Assembly: GCA_002747015.1 (NCBI GenBank) | Contig: NVXI01000013.1 | Coordinates: forward strand, 11,305-18,272 | Reading direction: 5' to 3' | DNA length: 6,968 bases | From: Zetaproteobacteria bacterium | GTDB taxonomy: Bacteria; Pseudomonadota; Alphaproteobacteria; Micavibrionales; Micavibrionaceae | Part shown: in pieces, positions 1 to 6,077 of the stretch | Layout of the letters: every line of letters starts with the position of its first letter | Numbering within the stretch: the first letter of the stretch is position 1 | Notes under the pieces: model-generated | Told to the model about the DNA's origin: nothing | Seen by the model: only the letters and a program-made list of their open reading frames with translations | The model's database searches: none | Made by a program: the position numbers and the translations under genes

Positions 1-715
1 CTTTAAGATTATCTTTTAAGGATCCGTCCCCTGCAAAAGCAACATGTATATCTTCTGGTAAATATTGTAAGGCTTCGATCAAATTGCGCTGCCCTTTCAC
101 TTTTTCCAAGCGACCAGCACAGCCGATGATGCGCACATCTCGTGGCAGATGTTGATTAAGGCGTGCTATGTTTTTATCGCCTTCAGAAAATTTGTTCGTA
201 TCAATGCCGTTATAAACCACACGCGGCATAGGTGTGTGACATTCTTTGACAATACATTCCCCTACATGACTTGCTACGGCTATTATAGAGGGTTTAAGCC
301 AATTCATAATGCGGCTTTGTAGCTTTCCGTTCTGTTGCAAATGCCAACCATCATGCTCCGTATGGACAAGACTGCGGATACCACATAAACGTGCCGCCAG
401 CCCCCCATAAATCATCGGGCCAATATGATGCGTATGAACGGCTTGTGGTCTATAGCGAATAAATAACGTGATCAGTTTCAGAATAGTCCATAATGACAAA
501 CCGGAGTTCTTATTTAGGAAATGTAACCGATCTTGATGTGTGTGCAAAATGGGCCAATGCGACAATGCTTTCGTCTTCGTGTCCTCCAGAGCAACAATAT
601 GTAGGTCACGGCTATCACGTAATGTTTCGAGTAAATTCAGCGCTAAAACCTCAATCCCGCCGGGGCGCAAATGCTGTACAATTAAGAATGCGGGACGTTT
701 GTTTTTATTTATCAT
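1..715 (-). CDS. GT4-family glycosyltransferase, 3' part outside window
   Basis: Reading the minus strand from an ATG at 715 gives 238 uninterrupted codons that run off the left edge, so the N-terminal domain and the start of the C-terminal domain are present. Visible GT4 (GT-B fold) features are the glycine pair GG at residues 19-20 in the N-terminal loop, VHTHHIGP at 93-100, HTEHDG at 118-123, YNGID at 168-172 and GCAGRLEKVKG at 198-208, which opens the nucleotide-sugar-binding domain. The E-x7-E region and the C-terminus are missing. The role is probably cytoplasmic transfer of a sugar from a nucleotide donor onto a lipid-linked polysaccharide intermediate; donor and acceptor cannot be read. 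The ATG overlaps the preceding co-polymerase stop as ATGA, with AGGTG a few bases upstream, so translation is probably coupled. The N-terminal half resembles the second sugar transferase of exosortase A-associated loci, a recalled similarity that I could not test. Confidence 0.9.
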   Translation of the reverse strand, partial: MINKNKRPAFLIVQHLRPGGIEVLALNLLETLRDSRDLHIVALEDTKTKALSHWPILHTHQDRLHFLNKNSGLSLWTILKLITLFIRYRPQAVHTHHIGPMIYGGLAARLCGIRSLVHTEHDGWHLQQNGKLQSRIMNWLKPSIIAVASHVGECIVKECHTPMPRVVYNGIDTNKFSEGDKNIARLNQHLPRDVRIIGCAGRLEKVKGQRNLIEALQYLPEDIHVAFAGDGSLKDNLK

Positions 716-2220
716 GATGCCACCTGTACCTGCTTATTTACATTTATAGCTTCCAAATCCAGTAAACCGGTTAACGCATCAAAGCCATGCACCCGTTGTA
801 GTGGTATGCGTCCAATCACTGGAGCATTCAAGATTTTGGTTAGTTTGTCTGTGGTGTAAATACGTGTATCTGCCACCTCTAAAATTGCGCCTAGACCACA
901 GCCTAATAACCCACCGGCAATTACCCCTGCAATCACATACAGGATTATCGGATAATTAGATGGTTTGGTTGGTTTGAACGGTGGATCAATCATTTTGACC
1001 CGGTCGCTTTCCTCAAATTTTCCAAGAGCACCGGTAACTTCAGCTAGTTGATGACGACTGGCGAGGTCTTCGTAAATTTTTCGTTTAACGGTAATATCAC
1101 GCTTTAGAATGGTGATTTCTTTTTCGTGTTTGCCGAAATTACGAACTTTGAGATTGTTGTCTTCAAATTCTTTTTTCAATGCTCGTACTTCTTCTTCTAG
1201 CCCTTGGATTTCATTTTCTACAGCCTGAAGTTGCTTAAGCTGCTCAACTAAAAGAGGTGCTTCACCCTTATCGGTTTGAATCATTGACGCGCGATCCCAG
1301 AGGCGTTCAAGATCCCCAATATTGATTTTTTGGTTGCTAGACAGCGTTCGGGCACGTTCATTTTCCAGTGATTTAATCTTGCGTATCAGTGCGCGAATTT
1401 TGGAGTGATGATCCGTATAGCTGGCACGCAGAACTGCCAGCTCACCCATCATATTAACAATCTTTTCTTCAAGACGACCAATTACTGGATTAGTCTGGGA
1501 CACACGTTTACGCAAATTATTATATCGTGCCTGCGCCCCCTTCAAAGCTGTTTGATGGCTGGATAAAGCATCCTTAATTTGTGTTAAACGTATGACATTA
1601 CGAGCATGGAGCTCCGGCAATTCACTGGCAAAGTCGGATTTATAGGTGGCAAGACTTTCTTCAGCTTTGAGTAGATCTATGTCGCGTTTTTCAAGTTCTT
1701 TCTTCAGAAAATCTCGGGATTTATAAATTGAATAACGTTGCGGCGCGATTATACGTTCAACAAAGCGTAAGGCAATCAAATTGAGCGTATCGACCATGCC
1801 TTCGGCCTTAGGTGCTTCATATTCAATTCGTACCAGCTCATTGCCTATTAAGGTAACTTTAAGTGCCTTGGACAATTTAGAAATTTCATCTTCTTTTTTG
1901 TATGGGTCTTCTTCATTCTCTTTAATCATGCCTCGTTTAACAGCAACCTCAGTCAGAATATGACGGCTATGGACTAGAGCGGTTAGCGCTTCCATACGTT
2001 TTTTGAGATTGGTTTCCACCATAAGATCTTTTAGAAACGGATTTTGCATCGACGGCTCTTGTATCAGAATCGTCGTAATTGTTTTGAATTTACGAGGGGT
2101 TGTGGCCCCGATGATTATACCAAGAATGGGCATAATCAGGATCGGTAATACAATCACGTAGCGCTGCCTCCAAGCGGCGTTTGTAATATAGAACAGGCGT
2201 TTAAAAACTAAATCACGCAT
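712..2220 (-). CDS. Polysaccharide co-polymerase / chain-length determinant (Wzz/GumC type, no kinase domain)
   Basis: This 502-residue inner-membrane protein should control polysaccharide chain length and couple polymerisation to export. The order is a cytoplasmic N-terminus, a membrane segment at about residues 21-40, a Wzz-like periplasmic region at about 41-160, a long charged coiled-coil-rich region at about 160-390, and a GNVR-like segment near 365-395 (KRDITVKRKIYEDLASRHQLAEV region). The proline-rich PPFKPTKP at 413-420 follows, then a second membrane segment at about 423-445. The tail holds the conserved DTRIYTTDKL...APVIGRIP pattern at 451-473. In tyrosine-kinase co-polymerases such as Wzc that pattern leads into a Walker-motif kinase. 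Here the protein ends about 30 residues later, so any kinase must be separate. Length and architecture fit the co-polymerase subfamily of PEP-CTERM/exosortase A loci or the GumC group. The start has GGGA 9 bases upstream and overlaps the lipoprotein gene by 8 bases. Confidence 0.92.
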   Translation of the reverse strand: MRDLVFKRLFYITNAAWRQRYVIVLPILIMPILGIIIGATTPRKFKTITTILIQEPSMQNPFLKDLMVETNLKKRMEALTALVHSRHILTEVAVKRGMIKENEEDPYKKEDEISKLSKALKVTLIGNELVRIEYEAPKAEGMVDTLNLIALRFVERIIAPQRYSIYKSRDFLKKELEKRDIDLLKAEESLATYKSDFASELPELHARNVIRLTQIKDALSSHQTALKGAQARYNNLRKRVSQTNPVIGRLEEKIVNMMGELAVLRASYTDHHSKIRALIRKIKSLENERARTLSSNQKINIGDLERLWDRASMIQTDKGEAPLLVEQLKQLQAVENEIQGLEEEVRALKKEFEDNNLKVRNFGKHEKEITILKRDITVKRKIYEDLASRHQLAEVTGALGKFEESDRVKMIDPPFKPTKPSNYPIILYVIAGVIAGGLLGCGLGAILEVADTRIYTTDKLTKILNAPVIGRIPLQRVHGFDALTGLLDLEAINVNKQVQVAS

Positions 2221-2890
2221 TATGTTTTTTCCCTTTAATTACGATTTTTAAGGTTCCTGTTGGTTGAAGTGGATCAAATCTAATACTGATTTTAATGAAA
2301 TCATCCTTCAAACTCTTACCAATAGAGTTTGCCATAGCCATTGCCAGTAGCGAGGCAATTTGCATGTTTTCAGCGTGTGCGATTGGTCCAAGAGATATCT
2401 CTGCGCTATGATTTGTACCTGCATGTCTTTGCGTTTTCTTTTTGACATTGGCAATAATTTGTTCATCAAGCTGCAGATAAATTACGTCAATAATTTCCTG
2501 TGTAATTGCTATATGAATCGGTTTTTTTGGTGGTAGAGGGGATTTATTAAATGCAGGTGTCACTAAATCTTCTGTTTCTATAGGCGATGGTGTTAACGAT
2601 ACGGTTGTTATAGGCTCTATTGGTTCTAGGGGAATAGATTGTACTTTGCCTTCTTCGTCACCAAGTCCTAAAATAGACGCCAGCATGACCTTGACGCTCA
2701 CAGCATTTTCCTTCTGCTCATTCACCTGATGACCGTTTTTTATATCTTTTTCGATTAATATTTTGGTTGTATCCGGTAGATAGTCCATCGCCATTTTAGA
2801 TCCAGTGGAACAAGCTTGTAGGCTTAACGACAACGCAGTAAGAAGTGCTATTTGTGAATAATGTTTTAGTTTTCTCATATCCCGTCTCAT
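2213..2890 (-). CDS. Putative outer-membrane lipoprotein of unknown function
   Basis: I do not recognise this 225-residue protein. It opens with a lipoprotein signal peptide: basic n-region (MRRDMRKLKH), hydrophobic core at about 13-24, and LQAC at 24-27, making Cys27 the likely lipidated residue. Ser at +2 is not the Asp inner-membrane retention signal, so outer-membrane sorting is likely. A Pro/Thr/Glu-rich linker spans about 84-123. A C-terminal domain at about 124-225 includes an Ala/Met-rich helix (175-190) and a likely beta pair (199-218). I see no Poly_export or SLBB pattern, so it does not look like a Wza-type export pore although it precedes the co-polymerase. ATG 2890 is preferred, with a weak AAGAGAAA 10 bases upstream. 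The ATG at 2878 would give a 221-residue protein and an equally good signal peptide. The gene follows a candidate sigma-54 promoter and its stop lies inside the next gene, so it probably leads an operon with the co-polymerase and GT4 genes. Confidence 0.8.
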   Translation of the reverse strand: MRRDMRKLKHYSQIALLTALSLSLQACSTGSKMAMDYLPDTTKILIEKDIKNGHQVNEQKENAVSVKVMLASILGLGDEEGKVQSIPLEPIEPITTVSLTPSPIETEDLVTPAFNKSPLPPKKPIHIAITQEIIDVIYLQLDEQIIANVKKKTQRHAGTNHSAEISLGPIAHAENMQIASLLAMAMANSIGKSLKDDFIKISIRFDPLQPTGTLKIVIKGKKHNA

Positions 2891-2942
2891 TTTGATAAAT
2901 TTTCTCTTTATTTGGCTCTAAATTAGTATTTCCATAAACACT

Positions 2943-2958
2943 TGCAGCAAATATGCCA
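2943..2958 (-). promoter_or_regulatory. Candidate sigma-54 (RpoN) -24/-12 promoter for the lipoprotein operon
   Basis: The minus strand reads TGGCATATTTGCTGCA. Against the sigma-54 consensus TGGCACG-N4-TTGCW it matches 9 of 12 defined positions, including both key dinucleotides, GG and GC, separated by exactly 10 bases. The predicted transcription start is near 2932, leaving a leader of about 42 bases that contains the weak ribosome site of the lipoprotein gene. The site lies in a 97-base gap with no convincing terminator. A sigma-70 reading of the same stretch (TTGGCA, 17 bases, TATGGA) is possible but its -10 is poor. This is motif inspection only. Confidence 0.5.
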
Positions 2959-2972
2959 AACCGCCTGTAAGG

Positions 2973-2987
2973 TTTTATGCAATAAAA
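2973..2987 (-). repeat. Small AT-only inverted repeat just after the glycosyltransferase stop codon
   Basis: On the minus strand TTTTAT and ATAAAA form perfect 6-base arms around a 3-base centre, directly after the TAA stop ending at 2988. All pairs are A-T and no T-run follows, so it is unlikely to be an efficient intrinsic terminator. A second, weaker repeat (AAACC and GGTTT arms, 8 bases apart, 2958-2975) abuts the -24 element of the candidate promoter. Either could be a protein-binding site or chance in AT-rich DNA. Confidence 0.25.
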
Positions 2988-4166
2988 TTAGAGAGATAGA
3001 AGGTGCTTCTCGACTAATTTTGCTTTGCAGCCCCAGGTTTGCATCTGCATTGTGTTGTCAGGTTTTCGAGGGCCGGAAATTGAATCTTTGAGGTTGTTAA
3101 GGATAGTTATAAGTTCGTTGGCATTGCGCATAACATGCACATTCTTTCGGTAAGGTGTGAGCGCAGGAAATTCTGTACTCACAATAGGTCGTCCTGCGGA
3201 AAGATATTCTTTTAGCTTTAAAGGGTTGCAGGCACGGATTTGCTCACAATCTTTAAAGGGCAGCATGGATACCTGCCAGTGTTGGATATAACTTGGTAGA
3301 TTCTTATGTGCACGCGCTCCCAAAAACTTTATATTCTTGAGTGTTTTGAGTGAACTAATATTAATATGCACATTGCCGATAAAAACGAAGGTCCACTCTG
3401 GGCAAGCTTGTGCCGCTTGAACAATAATACCCATATCCAGCCAATCATGAATGGAGCCATAAAATCCGGCAATTAAGGGGTGATCCGGAAAATCTGGTGC
3501 GCGTGGTGCGTCTGTAGAAAATAGCTCATAATCAACACCATGTTCGAGTAAAACCGTCTTTTCTTCCGGAAAACGCTTTTGTAATGGTTTGCTAGCGACG
3601 ATGATTAGATCTGCTCGTGCCGCCAAACGTTTTTCCATTTTTTCAACTGGGCGATGATCCACACCGGCCAGTGCGCGAAAATCATCACCGCAATAATACA
3701 CGACCTTGTGATTTGGATAATTGTCAATTGCGTTAATAGCACTCGGCATAGATGCCCAAAGGATTGGCATGTTAAAACCGCGTGTTTCAATGATGCTTTC
3801 AATTTGTTGCCCTAGAAGATATCTGTTTAAAAGCGAGGCCAGCGGATTTCCTGGCCATGATATGGCGCGTGGATGTACAATATGAGTTACATCGGTTTCA
3901 TTTGCTTTGAAAATTGTATTTTCATTCCTCTTATGTAGCATATTTTTGAGTTTGTTACAGGCGCGTTTAAAGTCTTGTGCATTAACTTTTGGGCGACGCA
4001 GGCCTAAAGAGTTTATCCAGACAATGTCATGATTTGGTATCAGGCGCTTTATTATATGCTGAGTTGAACTGGGGTGAGAGCCCCAGTCCTCGCCGAAAAC
4101 AATTATTTCAAGGCGTTTATGTGTTTGAGGCGAAGATGCAAAGTGCATAAGATCAGAGTTCCTCAT
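2988..4166 (-). CDS. GT-B glycosyltransferase (GT4/GT1-like, TuaH-like N-terminus)
   Basis: This 392-residue cytoplasmic or membrane-associated protein probably adds a sugar to the polysaccharide repeat unit. The N-terminal domain carries FGEDWGSHPSSTQHI (24-38), and YYCGDDF (157-163) followed by RADLIIVAS (184-192). These are typical of the glycosyltransferase group that includes teichuronic-acid TuaH-like proteins. The C-terminal domain carries LLEHGVDYELF (206-216), GFYGSIHDWLD (234-244), FLGARAHKNLPSYIQHWQVSMLPF (281-304) and NPLKLKEYLSAGRPIV (314-329), the last being the donor-sugar-binding helix of GT-B enzymes. Donor and acceptor cannot be inferred. It starts 5 bases after the glmS stop, so the two are surely co-transcribed. 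The start is uncertain: ATG 4166 has only a weak GGTAGAG, while the in-frame ATG 4148 (residue 7) has a better GAGGAA about 10 bases upstream. The conserved sequence begins near residue 19, so either start keeps it. Confidence 0.88.
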   Translation of the reverse strand: MRNSDLMHFASSPQTHKRLEIIVFGEDWGSHPSSTQHIIKRLIPNHDIVWINSLGLRRPKVNAQDFKRACNKLKNMLHKRNENTIFKANETDVTHIVHPRAISWPGNPLASLLNRYLLGQQIESIIETRGFNMPILWASMPSAINAIDNYPNHKVVYYCGDDFRALAGVDHRPVEKMEKRLAARADLIIVASKPLQKRFPEEKTVLLEHGVDYELFSTDAPRAPDFPDHPLIAGFYGSIHDWLDMGIIVQAAQACPEWTFVFIGNVHINISSLKTLKNIKFLGARAHKNLPSYIQHWQVSMLPFKDCEQIRACNPLKLKEYLSAGRPIVSTEFPALTPYRKNVHVMRNANELITILNNLKDSISGPRKPDNTMQMQTWGCKAKLVEKHLLSL

Positions 4167-4171
4167 TCAGG

Positions 4172-5986
4172 TTACTCTACCGTGACAGATTTTGCTAAGT
4201 TACGTGGCTTGTCAATATTACAGCCTCGCGCTAATGCAACATAATAGGATAAAAGTTGAAGCGGCAGGACATAAAGGAATGGTATTAAAAATTCATGACA
4301 TTCCGGCATTTCAATTGCAGCCAACATTTCAAAATCAGCCTTTCTGATCGTTTCTTTATTACTGATTAAAATAATTTTACCTCCTCTGGCTTGTACCTCT
4401 TTGATATTGGATAGCGTCTTTTCAACTAGCTCTCCCGGTGATGCAATAGCAATTACGGGCATATTTTCATCAATTAAAGCAATTGGGCCATGTTTCAATT
4501 CTCCTGCACCTATCCCTTCCGCATGAATATACGAAATTTCCTTGAGTTTTAGTGCTCCTTCAAGTGCTAGCGGATAACAGGTACCGCGCCCGATAAATAT
4601 TGCAGAGATGGCTTTCTTTAGAACATTACCAATATCTTCGTAAACATCAGTCACCCTCAAAATCTCCTGTGCTTTATAAGGCATGAGTTTTAGCGCAGTG
4701 GTTAATTCACGTTCATCATTTTTGCTTAAAACACCTCGCGCACGGCCTGCACGGATTACTAATACCGCCAATGCAGCAAGCTGCGCCGTGAATGCTTTCG
4801 TTGAGGCGACACCGATTTCTGGCCCAGCTTGTGTGAGTACAACTTGATCGGAGGCTCTGGCAATAGTACTTTCTGGCACATTTATAAGGCTAATAATTTT
4901 CTGCCCTTTTTCTTTCGCGTATTTTAAAGCTGCAAATGTGTCTGCCGTCTCACCAGACTGCGAGATGAACAGCGCCGCACCTCCCTTTGGAAGAGGTGCT
5001 TTACGATATCTAAATTCTGAAGCGATATCAATTTCGACTGCTAAGTTTGCGTAATTTTCAAACCAATATTTTGCGATATGACCAGCATAAAAAGACGTAC
5101 CACACGCCACAATGCGCAGAGCCGATATGTTTTCGAAATCAATATCTGTTTCGTGGTTTTTTTCTGCACCAAGGCTGATTTCTACAACATCAAGTAAAAT
5201 TTTCGGTTGTTCGTGAATTTCCTTGAGCATGTAGTGGTCGTATTTACCTTTATAAGAGACATCAGCATTAATTGACGTTTGATGGATTTCACGGGTGACA
5301 GCGCGCTCATCTGCATCATAAATCTCTAAACTATTTTGTGAAAGGATTGCAAAATCACCATCGTGCAAATAAGAGACTTGATTTGTCATTGGCGCCAAAG
5401 CCATAGCATCGGAGGCTACATACATTGCCTCTTCACCATGACCTATTGCCAATGGACTTCCTTTACGTGCCGCACAGAAAAAATCATTTTCTCCTTCGAA
5501 TAAGATAGCAAGAGCATAGGCACCATCTAACATGTTAATGGCACCCATCGCAGCTGCTTGAGGGCTCAAAACTCCTGACTCCATAAATAAAGAAATTAAA
5601 TGTGGAATAACCTCACTGTCTGTATCACTTACAAATTTGTATCCTTCATATTCAAGGTTCTCTCGTAGACGTTCATAATTCTCGATGATTCCATTATGAA
5701 CAACTGTGACCTTATCGCTGGAATGGGGGTGTGCGTTGGTGGCAGTCGGAACACCGTGCGTAGCCCATCGTGTATGTGCAATACCGACACGTCCTTCAAT
5801 GGGGTTTTTATCTAAAGCATTTTTAAGGTTTTTTAATGCACCTTGTGTTTTGCAAGTATAAATGTGTTTATCTTTTACAATTGCAACACCGGCAGAGTCA
5901 TAACCGCGATATTCGAGGCGCTCCAAACCACTGATTAGATCGTTGACTACCTTCGAGCCATTAATGACACCAACAATTCCACACAT
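4172..5986 (-). CDS. glmS: Glutamine--fructose-6-phosphate aminotransferase (isomerizing)
   Basis: GlmS converts fructose-6-phosphate and glutamine to glucosamine-6-phosphate and glutamate in the cytoplasm, the first committed step to UDP-GlcNAc for peptidoglycan, lipid A and amino-sugar polysaccharides. The 604 residues compare with 609 in E. coli. The N-terminal glutaminase domain has Cys2 of MCGIVG as nucleophile after Met removal, HTRWATHG (71-78), HNG (97-99) and DTD (121-123). The first SIS domain has CGTSFYAG (295-302), SQSGET (342-347) and STKAFTAQ (395-402). The second has GRGTC (466-470) and KEISYIHAE (482-490), with Glu483, His499 in ELKHGP and Lys599 in the C-terminal NLAKSVTVE as expected catalytic residues. 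All key residues are present, so the enzyme should be active. GGGAG lies 9 bases before the ATG. Its place between polysaccharide genes, behind a candidate sigma-54 promoter, suggests supply of precursor for the polymer; whether it is the only glmS in the genome is unknown. Confidence 0.98.
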   Translation of the reverse strand: MCGIVGVINGSKVVNDLISGLERLEYRGYDSAGVAIVKDKHIYTCKTQGALKNLKNALDKNPIEGRVGIAHTRWATHGVPTATNAHPHSSDKVTVVHNGIIENYERLRENLEYEGYKFVSDTDSEVIPHLISLFMESGVLSPQAAAMGAINMLDGAYALAILFEGENDFFCAARKGSPLAIGHGEEAMYVASDAMALAPMTNQVSYLHDGDFAILSQNSLEIYDADERAVTREIHQTSINADVSYKGKYDHYMLKEIHEQPKILLDVVEISLGAEKNHETDIDFENISALRIVACGTSFYAGHIAKYWFENYANLAVEIDIASEFRYRKAPLPKGGAALFISQSGETADTFAALKYAKEKGQKIISLINVPESTIARASDQVVLTQAGPEIGVASTKAFTAQLAALAVLVIRAGRARGVLSKNDERELTTALKLMPYKAQEILRVTDVYEDIGNVLKKAISAIFIGRGTCYPLALEGALKLKEISYIHAEGIGAGELKHGPIALIDENMPVIAIASPGELVEKTLSNIKEVQARGGKIILISNKETIRKADFEMLAAIEMPECHEFLIPFLYVLPLQLLSYYVALARGCNIDKPRNLAKSVTVE

Positions 5987-6025
5987 AGCTAAATTCTCCC
6001 TTTTATAATTTACAATCTTGATAAC

Positions 6026-6041
6026 TGCAAAGGGTATGCCG
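6026..6041 (-). promoter_or_regulatory. Candidate sigma-54 (RpoN) -24/-12 promoter for glmS
   Basis: The minus strand reads CGGCATACCCTTTGCA. It matches 9 of 12 defined positions of TGGCACG-N4-TTGCW, with a complete TTGCA -12 element and the exact GG-N10-GC spacing. The predicted start near 6015 gives a leader of about 29 bases that still includes the GGGAG ribosome site of glmS. It shares the GGCATA core with the candidate site at 2943-2958. A sigma-70 alternative (TTGCAG at 6025-6030, 17 bases, TATAAA at 6002-6007) would begin the transcript at or after the ribosome site, so it fits less well. Confidence 0.5.
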
Positions 6042-6077
6042 AGTATGTATCGTTTAAAATCAGAGTATTACAAGGAA

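Noticed and set aside
493..749. Two overlapping plus-strand open frames of about 70 codons
   Set aside because: They lie antisense to the GT4 gene and the end of the co-polymerase, overlap each other in different frames, and have no domain-like sequence or ribosome site; they are shadows of the minus-strand genes.
1781..1963. Plus-strand 60-codon frame inside the co-polymerase gene
   Set aside because: Antisense to a well-supported coding region, low-complexity Ser-rich product, no start signal.
3605..3802. Minus-strand 65-codon frame inside the glycosyltransferase gene
   Set aside because: Out-of-frame shadow of the well-supported glycosyltransferase; product has no recognisable features.
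6044..6073. Sigma-70 promoter TTGTAA, 18 bases, TACATA upstream of glmS
   Set aside because: The -10 matches only about half of the consensus; the sigma-54 reading closer to the gene has better element matches and spacing. A weak basal promoter here cannot be excluded.
5987..6077. glmS ribozyme/riboswitch in the glmS leader
   Set aside because: The gap is only 91 bases and the predicted leader about 29 bases, too short for the glmS ribozyme core, which is also known mainly from Gram-positive bacteria; no matching pseudoknot strands were seen.
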